Assembly (NCBI GenBank): GCA_023435855.1
Contig: JAEZLG010000051.1
Location: forward strand, 1-11,771
Source of the DNA: Bacillota bacterium
Lineage (GTDB): Bacteria; Bacillota; Clostridia; Christensenellales; CAG-138
Reading direction: 5' to 3'
DNA length: 11,771 bases
Below the pieces are notes generated by a model, which saw nothing but the letters and a program-made list of their open reading frames with translations, was not told where the DNA came from and did not search any database. Positions 1-5,978 of the stretch are shown piece after piece (the stretch's first letter is position 1; every line of letters begins with the position of its first letter). The translations under genes were made by a program, and so were the position numbers.

Positions 1-2
1 TG

Positions 3-824
3 CAGGCACTCATTAAAAAGGTACAGCGCCATAACGGTGTTTTGGATGTGCCGCCCAATGTACGTCGCCTCGGGCCCAACATGTGTGTGCCCTACGGCAA
101 CATACTTTCAGACGTGGTGGTGCCAAACACCGTCACGAAGGCACTCCATGTGGAAAAGACATTTACGGCGGATATACGCGGCTTTTCCATCACAGAATAC
201 CCGGGGTATTCGACGCTAAAAAACCAGGTCAGCATGATCAAATCCTTCGATCGCCCGGTCATTTTGACGGATGACTTTTTCCACAACGGCGTACGCCTTT
301 CGCGCGTTTCAACGCTTTTTAAAAACGCAGGGGTGGAGCTTTCCATGGTGGTTACGGGTGTACTTTCAGGCCGCGGCAAGGATGTAATGGACGCGCACGG
401 CGGTGAGATCGACAGCGTGTACTTCGTGCCAAACCTACGTTACTGGTTCACAGAAAGCGTTATGTATCCGTTTTTTGGAGGAGACAGCGTGGCACGGGAA
501 GTAAAAGGCGGTAGAAGCCATTTGACTTCCATCAATCTTATCTATCCGTATAAGGCGCCCGATTATTTGCGCGATTGTGAAGAGAGCGCGGTTTTTGCGC
601 TTTCCCATGCGTCACTTGAAAGCGCATATGAGATACTACGCGCTTTAGAGACGGAGCATCAGTCTTACTTTGGGAGAAGCCTTACTTTGGCGCGGCTTGC
701 GGAGGCTCTTAATAAACCGCGCCTCGTGGACCGCGGACATTTTCTTAAGTATGACAGGAGCGTTCACGCCTCCTCGTACATCAAGGACGATCTTGAGCAG
801 ATTGACAGGCTTAGGCAGGTTTAA
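3..824 (+). CDS. Phosphoribosyltransferase-like protein, N-terminally truncated by the window edge
   Basis: The reading frame is open from base 3 with no stop, so the gene begins outside the window; about 273 C-terminal residues are visible. A TTG at base 42 could be read as a start, but the open frame upstream and the lack of a Shine-Dalgarno there argue against it. Bases 255-293 encode RPVILTDDFFHNG, a run of hydrophobic residues, two acidic residues and a glycine that resembles the PRPP-binding loop of type I phosphoribosyltransferases. It is followed by another beta-strand-like segment (VELSMVVTGVLSG). The C-terminal third is charged and probably helical, with no membrane segment or signal. 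The substrate cannot be named, and the PRTase assignment rests on this one motif. The stop lies about 24 bases before the dehydrogenase-like gene, so the two are probably co-transcribed. The fold call is inference. Confidence 0.6.
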   Translation, partial: QALIKKVQRHNGVLDVPPNVRRLGPNMCVPYGNILSDVVVPNTVTKALHVEKTFTADIRGFSITEYPGYSTLKNQVSMIKSFDRPVILTDDFFHNGVRLSRVSTLFKNAGVELSMVVTGVLSGRGKDVMDAHGGEIDSVYFVPNLRYWFTESVMYPFFGGDSVAREVKGGRSHLTSINLIYPYKAPDYLRDCEESAVFALSHASLESAYEILRALETEHQSYFGRSLTLARLAEALNKPRLVDRGHFLKYDRSVHASSYIKDDLEQIDRLRQV

Positions 825-833
825 ACATAACTC

Positions 834-842
834 AGGAGGTGA
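834..842 (+). promoter_or_regulatory. Strong Shine-Dalgarno site that decides the start of the dehydrogenase-like gene
   Basis: AGGAGGTGA is a nearly complete anti-Shine-Dalgarno complement. It ends directly against an ATG at 843, leaving only 3 bases after AGGAGG. An in-frame TTG at 849 is 9 bases from AGGAGG, a normal distance, so TTG is favoured as the start. Confidence 0.7.
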
Positions 843-848
843 ATGCAT

Positions 849-2117
849 TTGAAGCTTACTTTTTATTCCTTTGAAGGTGCATGCATTGTGCCCGTGGGTG
901 TTGAGCCGCCTAAAGGTGCACATGTAATGGAGCAGCCTTTTGTACCCGTGGTATTTATGGTAAACCGCGACCCTAAAAACAACAGGTCTTGGTTTTGTGT
1001 ACGCGATATTGCCGAGGTGTTTGAGGAGGAAGGCCCCGGTTGTTTGAATGGTGCGGATTTACATATAGAAGTTCCTTTTATAAAGGACGCACAATATGCG
1101 CTCTTACATAAGCTCGTACATGAAAACGGTGCAGCGGTCATAAATATGGCATTTCCAAAGCATAAGGAAACGTTTAATACAAGGCTTATGTTCAAGGGAA
1201 AGAAGCATCGTGTGACTCTTGCGGGTCTCGGCGACGTGGGTGGTTCGCTTCTTCTTGGGCTTATGCTCCTTGGTGGGGAAGATATAGATGAGATCGGCAT
1301 CTACGATAAGAGCTTTGAACGCATGATGCGCTATGAGCAGGAGATGAACCAGCTTTTACCGCTTCAAGAGAACGGGGAAATGCCTCGTGTAACGTGTATA
1401 AGCGACGAGAATGAACTTTTTTACGGCAGTGCATTTTTGTTCTGCGCCTCGCGCGGCGTACCAAACCCCGAAACTTGCAGCGACGTACGCATGGCGCAGC
1501 TTGAGAGCAACCGAGCGCTTGTTTTGCCTTATGCGCGCATGGCACGCGAGGTGAATTTTAATGGCTTGTTCGCCCAAATATCAGACCCTGTAGACATACT
1601 TTGCCGCGATGTTTTTTTACATAGCAACACAGATGAATTCGGCACTTACGATTGGATGGGGTTATTGCCCGAGCAGGTGCGCGGTTACGGCCTTGGGGTT
1701 ATGAAAGCCCGCGCAATATATGCCGCACGAGTGCTGAAACGCGAAGCAGACTGTGCAAAGCTTCAAGTATACGGCCCGCACGGGAACGGGCTTGTGGCGG
1801 CAAACGATCCTTGCAACGCTTACGACGATGCGCTGTCAAAGGAGATTACCATAAATACCGTAAACGCCAATTTAAAGCTTCGTGAAACGGGGTATAAGCC
1901 CTATATCGCACCGGCCATATCCTCTGCATGCGTCAGCATACTTCGTACGCTTCGCGGCGCATGGCACGAGGCAGCTACTCCGCTTGGTGGGGTTTACATG
2001 GGCTGCCGCTCCCGTATTACCGAGCATGGCGTGGAGTTTGAGCGCTTCAAGTTACATAAAACGCTCTATATGAGGATTGAGGAAACGTACAATCAGCTAA
2101 AAACTATGGAGGTATAA
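849..2117 (+). CDS. Divergent lactate/malate dehydrogenase-fold protein with N-terminal extension
   Basis: About 422 residues from the TTG at 849; an ATG at 843 would add two residues but sits too close to the Shine-Dalgarno. Residues 1-117 have no motif I recognise. From residue 121 the protein follows the LDH/MDH plan: a Rossmann loop AGLGDVGGS (125-133) leading to an acidic strand end (IGIYD, 149-153); a segment with the R...N pattern of the family (DVRMAQLESN, 212-221); ISDPVDIL (244-251) where LDH/MDH proteins usually have a SNPVD-type motif; and GPHGNG (309-314), where family members carry the catalytic histidine. LDH/MDH enzymes interconvert 2-hydroxy acids and 2-oxo acids with NAD(P). 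The extension, the N-to-D change and the overall length (LDH is about 310-330 residues) make ordinary lactate or malate dehydrogenase unlikely. The next gene starts one base after the stop. The fold call is fairly safe; the substrate is unknown. Confidence 0.75.
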   Translation: MKLTFYSFEGACIVPVGVEPPKGAHVMEQPFVPVVFMVNRDPKNNRSWFCVRDIAEVFEEEGPGCLNGADLHIEVPFIKDAQYALLHKLVHENGAAVINMAFPKHKETFNTRLMFKGKKHRVTLAGLGDVGGSLLLGLMLLGGEDIDEIGIYDKSFERMMRYEQEMNQLLPLQENGEMPRVTCISDENELFYGSAFLFCASRGVPNPETCSDVRMAQLESNRALVLPYARMAREVNFNGLFAQISDPVDILCRDVFLHSNTDEFGTYDWMGLLPEQVRGYGLGVMKARAIYAARVLKREADCAKLQVYGPHGNGLVAANDPCNAYDDALSKEITINTVNANLKLRETGYKPYIAPAISSACVSILRTLRGAWHEAATPLGGVYMGCRSRITEHGVEFERFKLHKTLYMRIEETYNQLKTMEV

Positions 2118-2118
2118 C

Positions 2119-3165
2119 ATGCTCACGGTCGTGACCATCGGCCGCTCTGCAAGGCTTGATTTTGTGCTCGATGAAGCGCTCATAGGCGTTTCATGTAGCA
2201 TGGTTTCCTCGTATGAGGCTATGGACACAGACCTTAAAAATAGGCGTATATTGTTTGCGCTTCATGTAGGCGCATACGGCATAGATGCTACTTTAGCTGA
2301 GTTTTTGCAATATCTAAGCAAAAACGAACATTCGCTTGACGGCGCATGCGGAGCGCTTATTACCGACGGGCAAGGCGATTTATATACAAAGGAGCTTTCG
2401 CGCGTGTTGCTGTTTAGCGCAAACCGCGCCGGCTGTATGTTCTTAGGTAAAGCGCTCACGGAAGCGACAGGCTCACTAAAAAACTTTGAAACACTGGCAA
2501 AGGTTACAAGTACGGATGTTTTAAGTGCCTATAAAAACGCTGCAAGAGAGCTTGTTGTACGCCTTAAGGATTTTTCACCGCCGAAAAAAGAGCGCCCGCG
2601 CATAGTAACGCTCCATTCCTCCGTGCGTGAAACCTCAAACACCTTAGCGCTTGGTTCTGAGCTTCAAAAACGGCTTTCACATTTTTGCGATATAGAAGAG
2701 ATATCCTTGGGCGAGGGGCATGTGCGTGACTGCAGGGGATGTTCCTACACCATGTGTGCGCATTTTGCGGAGATGGACAGCTGCTTTTACGGTGCAACCA
2801 TTTTTAAGGACATTTTTCCCGCGGTGCTCGAATGTGACGCACTCCTTTTGCTGTGCCCCAACTACAACGATGCGCTTGGGGCGAACATCACGGCATTTAT
2901 CAACCGCCTGACGGCGCTTCTTACAAAAAATGCGCTTTATGATAAGGCGGTTTACGCGGTTGTGGTTTCAGGCTACAGCGGCGGGGACATCGTGGCGCGG
3001 CAGGTACTCGGGAGCTTTTGCTTGAACAAAACATTTTATCTTCCGCCTCGCTTTGCACTGCTTGAGACAGCCAACGATCCCGGTTCGGCTATGCGCCGCG
3101 AGGGTATAGAGCTTACGCTAAACGACTTTGCAAACAATATGCTTCTGCAGCTTAAAAAGTTATAA
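2119..3165 (+). CDS. Flavodoxin-fold NAD(P)H-dependent oxidoreductase-like protein, probable tandem domains
   Basis: 348 residues, ATG start with GGAGGT 5 bases upstream, inside the end of the preceding gene. The C-terminal half (about 160-348) looks like the NADPH-dependent FMN reductase/flavodoxin family: a beta strand RIVTLHSS, an S-S-x-R-x-T-S-N-T phosphate-loop-like stretch (167-175), then ALLLLCPNYNDALGANITAFINR (243-263 region), where the family contacts flavin and dimer partner, and a later strand-loop VVSGYSGGD. A cysteine cluster C205-x2-C208-x4-C213 plus C222 follows the second strand, where many related oxidoreductases carry a C-x2-C motif; some, the iron-sulfur flavoproteins, hold an Fe-S cluster there. 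The N-terminal 150 residues (ILFALHVGAYGIDATLAEFL and onward) also look alpha/beta and may be a second, degenerate flavodoxin-like domain. Likely cytosolic, with FMN as the inferred cofactor. It sits between the dehydrogenase-like and CDGSH genes, which supports a role in electron transfer. Confidence 0.72.
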   Translation: MLTVVTIGRSARLDFVLDEALIGVSCSMVSSYEAMDTDLKNRRILFALHVGAYGIDATLAEFLQYLSKNEHSLDGACGALITDGQGDLYTKELSRVLLFSANRAGCMFLGKALTEATGSLKNFETLAKVTSTDVLSAYKNAARELVVRLKDFSPPKKERPRIVTLHSSVRETSNTLALGSELQKRLSHFCDIEEISLGEGHVRDCRGCSYTMCAHFAEMDSCFYGATIFKDIFPAVLECDALLLLCPNYNDALGANITAFINRLTALLTKNALYDKAVYAVVVSGYSGGDIVARQVLGSFCLNKTFYLPPRFALLETANDPGSAMRREGIELTLNDFANNMLLQLKKL

Positions 3166-3175
3166 AGGACGGCGA

Positions 3176-3862
3176 ATGAACTTGGAACAAAAGGGAAAAG
3201 CGAGAATCAAGGTCATGAAGGACGGCCCGTATCGTGTGACGGGCGGTATTCCTTTGAGCGAACAAATCATCACGCCGAACGGCGAGGGTTATGTGATGCA
3301 AGAGGGCGAAAAGCTCCCGCAAGCGGAAACATACTATCTTTGCCGCTGCGGCAAATCTAAAAAAGCGCCGTTTTGCGACGGCGCACACAGTATAATTAAG
3401 TTTGACGGCACAGAAAACGCATCGCGCAAAAGCTACATGGAACGCGCACGAAAGCTTACGGGCCCGGATCTCGATTTATATGACGATAACCGCTGTGCCT
3501 ACGCACGCTTCTGCCACCGAGAAGGCGGTTCCGCTTGGTCGCTCACAAGAAGCTCGGACGACCCCGAAAATAAGGCGGAGGCGATCATTGCCGCAAAAGA
3601 ATGCCCGACCGGCAGGCTTGTCGCCATGGAAAAAGACGGCACGGTGCACGAGATCGACTGCCCGCCATGCATACAGGTGGTGCAGGATCCTGAGGAAAAA
3701 GTGAGCTGCGGTCTTTTCGTTAAGGGCGGTGTAGAACTTGAAGCTGAAGACGGCTTTATCTACGAGCACAGCATGCGCTATGCGCTTTGTCGCTGCGGGC
3801 GCTCCCGCTCAAAACCTATGTGCGATGCCATGCATGTGCCCGTGGGCTTTAAGGATAAATAG
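3176..3862 (+). CDS. CDGSH iron-sulfur protein with two CDGSH-type motifs and a central Fer4_19-like domain
   Basis: 228 residues. The start is ATG 3176, with AAAGGA 6 bases upstream; an upstream ATG at 3128 lies inside the previous gene without a ribosome site. The first CDGSH motif is canonical: C56-x-C58-x2-S-x3-P-x-C67-D-G-A-H71, the 3Cys-1His ligand set for a 2Fe-2S cluster. The second, C205-x-C207-x2-S-x3-P-x-C216-D-A-M-H220, keeps all four ligands but changes the G-(S/A/T) positions. Between them, C107, C113 and C143 (in CPTGRL), with nearby C162, C165 and C178, match the divergent Fer4_19-type mono-cluster domain often fused to CDGSH repeats. CDGSH proteins are electron-transfer or cluster-transfer proteins. 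No membrane anchor is present, so it is probably soluble. Last gene of the plus-strand operon, 10 bases after the flavodoxin-fold gene. Domain calls are firm; the physiological partner is inferred to be the neighbouring flavoprotein. Confidence 0.85.
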   Translation: MNLEQKGKARIKVMKDGPYRVTGGIPLSEQIITPNGEGYVMQEGEKLPQAETYYLCRCGKSKKAPFCDGAHSIIKFDGTENASRKSYMERARKLTGPDLDLYDDNRCAYARFCHREGGSAWSLTRSSDDPENKAEAIIAAKECPTGRLVAMEKDGTVHEIDCPPCIQVVQDPEEKVSCGLFVKGGVELEAEDGFIYEHSMRYALCRCGRSRSKPMCDAMHVPVGFKDK

Positions 3863-3879
3863 TCAAAGTGTCATATCAT

Positions 3880-4023
3880 AAAACGACCGCTAAAAAAAGA
3901 TGAAGAAAAGCAGCACGGGGCGGATATGGAATCCGCCCCTACGACACACAAAGCAAATATACGTAAAACCCTCCGGCAATGAGCGGGGTTCGTGTCTTGC
4001 AAGCACCACGCAGTGGCCGTTTT
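3880..4023. repeat. Imperfect 12-base inverted repeat enclosing 144 bases
   Basis: AAAACGACCGCT (3880-3891) and AGTGGCCGTTTT (4012-4023) are inverted complements at 10 of 12 positions. In RNA, one of the two mismatches would be a G-U wobble. The ends could be terminal repeats of a small non-autonomous element, or coincidence. No target-site duplication is obvious. Confidence 0.3.
3917..3939. repeat. Perfect 9-bp GC-rich palindromic element
   Basis: Arms GGGGCGGAT (3917-3925) and ATCCGCCCC (3931-3939) are perfectly complementary around a 5-base loop ATGGA. It resembles the short intergenic palindromes with a GTAGGGGCG...CGCCCC pattern that recur in clostridial genomes (from memory, not checked here). 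Only one copy lies in this window, so repetitiveness cannot be shown. Confidence 0.55.
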
Positions 4024-4040
4024 AAGGGGGTTAGGGGTTT

Positions 4041-4088
4041 GTTAAGGGGCCGAAGGGGGGAAATCGGAATCCCCCCTGGCCCCTTAAC
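4041..4088. repeat. Compound 11-bp plus 6-bp hairpin
   Basis: GTTAAGGGGCC (4041-4051) pairs perfectly with GGCCCCTTAAC (4078-4088). Inside it, six G (4055-4060) pair with six C (4071-4076) around a 10-base loop. An imperfect partial copy of the left arm (TTTTAAGGGGG) lies just upstream at about 4019-4030. The T run expected of a terminator is absent on both strands. It may be a repetitive element or a strong transcription roadblock between the convergent genes. Confidence 0.6.
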
Positions 4089-4160
4089 GCTTATCGTTCT
4101 GTTTTCACAACATTTCTCAGACCTGCCATGACCGGGTTAGTGCACACATTTACAAAAACA

Positions 4161-5492
4161 CTAAAACTCCTGCCGATCCGATTTGTTTACGAACTTACCG
4201 AACTTGTCGATCCACGCGAGCTTGGCAACGCCGGTAGGACCGTTTCTATTTTTGGCGAGAATAACTTCGGCGGTGTTGTCTGCAGTCTCATCGTACACGG
4301 CGGGCCTAAACAGCATCATAACCATATCCGCATCCTGCTCAATAGAACCGCTCTCCCTAAGGTCCGCCATATGCGGTCTGTGGTCAGGGCGGTTTTCGGG
4401 TCCGCGCGAAAGCTGCGAACCGAGTATGATGGGCACGTTAAGCTCGCGTGCGAGTATCTTTAGTGAGCGCGTCACCTCGGCAATCTCGTTCACGCGGTTG
4501 TCGCTTTTGCCGCTCGTCTGCATGAGCTGTAGGTAGTCAATTACCACCATATCTAGCCCCCGGCTTGATTTGAGCCTGCGGCATTTACTGCGAATTTCCG
4601 TGACATTCATGCCGCCGGTATCGTCTATGTAGATGCTTGCCTTAGAAAGCGGGTCGAGGGTGTTGGATATTTGCAATAGCTCCGAATCGCTGAGCCTGCC
4701 CGTTTTCACATTTTGCATATCTACACCCGCTTCGGAGCAAAGCATACGCATCACGAGCTGTTCGCGCGACATTTCAAGGCTGAATATGCATATGGTGCTC
4801 CCTTTTAATGCGCCGGAAAGCGCCATGTTGAGCATGAATGCAGTTTTTCCCATGGACGGGCGGCCTGCGACGATTACAAGATCGCTTTTTTGAAGGCCTG
4901 TTGTGAGGTCATCAAGCTCGTAAAAGCCGGTGGTGATGCCTGTGAGCTTTCCCTTTAGCTTAATAAGTTCTCCTATACGGTGATAGCTGTCCATCACCGT
5001 ATCCTCTATGTGGATAAGCGAGTCTTGCGACTTCTTCATGGAGATGTTAAAAATTCTAAGCTCCGCATCGTTGAGAAGCGCTTCTATGGTTTTTTCGCCC
5101 TCGACGGCTTCTTTGCTGATATCGTTGCCCGCAACCACGAGCCGACGCATGATGCTGCGCTCCTCCACGATTTTAATATAGTGGGAAGCGTTTGCCGCAG
5201 TGGGCGTGTAGATGGAAAGCTCGCTGATGTAATCAGCACCGCCAACGCTTTCAAGCGTGCCGATGCGGCGAAGCGAATCGGTCACGGTAACGCTGTCTAC
5301 GGCGTTGCCCGTGTTGTAAAGCTTCACCATTACATCGAATATATCCTGATGTATAGGGAGATGGAAATCCTCAGCTTTTAGCTTTTCCACGGCGAGCTCT
5401 AAAGCTTCGCGCGAAAGCAAAATGCTTCCGAGCACGCTCTTTTCCGCCTCAATACTCTGGGGCATTGCAGTTACAAAATCAGGTCGCGGCAT
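4161..5492 (-). CDS. dnaB: Replicative DNA helicase DnaB
   Basis: 443 residues, close to the usual 440-470 (called dnaC in Bacillus subtilis). ATG start with GGAGG at 5503-5507, 10 bases away. The N-terminal domain (residues 10-110) opens with the typical PQSIEAEKSVLGSIL and ends before the linker. The RecA-like C-terminal domain has Walker A AGRPSMGKT (209-217), the SLEM motif with E240, Walker B VVIDYLQL (316-323), the SQLSRGPENR motif (359-368) and the RPHMADLRESGSIEQDAD motif (372-389). It forms the hexameric ring that unwinds DNA ahead of the replication fork. No intein interrupts the motifs. It follows rplI by 36 bases and is the last gene of the minus-strand operon; the downstream region has strong hairpins but no classical terminator. 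Confidence 0.97.
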   Translation of the reverse strand: MPRPDFVTAMPQSIEAEKSVLGSILLSREALELAVEKLKAEDFHLPIHQDIFDVMVKLYNTGNAVDSVTVTDSLRRIGTLESVGGADYISELSIYTPTAANASHYIKIVEERSIMRRLVVAGNDISKEAVEGEKTIEALLNDAELRIFNISMKKSQDSLIHIEDTVMDSYHRIGELIKLKGKLTGITTGFYELDDLTTGLQKSDLVIVAGRPSMGKTAFMLNMALSGALKGSTICIFSLEMSREQLVMRMLCSEAGVDMQNVKTGRLSDSELLQISNTLDPLSKASIYIDDTGGMNVTEIRSKCRRLKSSRGLDMVVIDYLQLMQTSGKSDNRVNEIAEVTRSLKILARELNVPIILGSQLSRGPENRPDHRPHMADLRESGSIEQDADMVMMLFRPAVYDETADNTAEVILAKNRNGPTGVAKLAWIDKFGKFVNKSDRQEF

Positions 5493-5528
5493 ACTAAATA
5501 ATCCTCCGGTTTGGGGTAGTGGTAATCC

Positions 5529-5978
5529 TTAACTGAGAGCCAATACTTCCACCTTAAATTTAGCCGCGGTGTTTTCAAACATGTGCGCGGTCACCTCGGT
5601 GATTCCGAGAGCCTTAATCGGTTCTTCGATGCGAATTTTTCGCTTGTCAATCTCGATGCCGTACTGCGCCTTGAGCGCATCGGCAATTTCTTGCGTGCCT
5701 ACGGAGCCAAACAGTTTCCCGTTTTCGCCCGCCTTGGCAACGACCTTCACGGTAAGCCCGCTCATTTCATTGGCGAGATCCTTGGCGCGCTTCACTTGCA
5801 TATCTTTGCGGTGCGCATCAGCGCTTTTTTTAATGGCTGCCGCATTGATGGCGGAAGCGTCCGCCGCCGTAGCCAATCCCTTGGGAATGAGGTAGTTCTT
5901 GGCGTAGCCGTCGCTCACATTCACCACTTCACCGGCCTTGCCGGAACCTTTTACATCCTGTTTTAATAAAACCTTCAC
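5529..5978 (-). CDS. rplI: 50S ribosomal protein L9
   Basis: 149 residues, the normal length. The start is GTG, overlapping the gdpP stop by four bases (GTGA). Its Shine-Dalgarno AAGGAGG (5989-5995) lies inside the end of gdpP, 10 bases upstream, which suggests translational coupling. The N-terminal domain carries the classic signature MKVLLKQDVKGSGKAGEVV...GYAKNYLIPKGLA (residues 1-36). It is followed by a long connecting helix rich in A, K and D, and a C-terminal RNA-binding domain with NGKLFGSVGTQEIADAL. L9 binds 23S rRNA domain V and projects from the large subunit, where it limits frameshifting. The position between gdpP and dnaB is conserved in Bacillota. Confidence 0.97.
   Translation of the reverse strand: MKVLLKQDVKGSGKAGEVVNVSDGYAKNYLIPKGLATAADASAINAAAIKKSADAHRKDMQVKRAKDLANEMSGLTVKVVAKAGENGKLFGSVGTQEIADALKAQYGIEIDKRKIRIEEPIKALGITEVTAHMFENTAAKFKVEVLALS

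Larger units (their letters stand above)
3863..4160. other. Non-coding convergent intergenic region rich in inverted repeats
   Basis: This roughly 300-base stretch separates the plus-strand redox operon from the end of dnaB on the minus strand. I see no convincing gene. It contains a GC-rich hairpin (3917-3939), a long compound hairpin (4041-4088), an imperfect inverted repeat enclosing 3880-4023, and smaller dyads such as CCAC-GCA-GTGG (4007-4017 area). None is followed by a clear T tract on either strand, so a standard rho-independent terminator is not evident. The hairpins could still end transcription from both sides. Confidence 0.7.

Noticed and set aside
863..1300. Minus-strand frame of 145 codons opposite the LDH-fold gene
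   Set aside because: The plus strand has recognisable dehydrogenase motifs and a strong Shine-Dalgarno; the antisense frame has neither.
3917..3939. Hairpin as a terminator for the CDGSH gene
   Set aside because: TACGAC follows the stem instead of a T run, so it is reported as a palindromic repeat.
4128..4463. Plus-strand frame of 111 codons beginning in the intergenic region
   Set aside because: It runs antisense through the conserved end of dnaB, has no ribosome site, and its composition mirrors the real gene.
5583..5966. Plus-strand frame of 127 codons opposite rplI
   Set aside because: It is the mirror of the highly conserved L9 gene; the minus strand carries clear family motifs.
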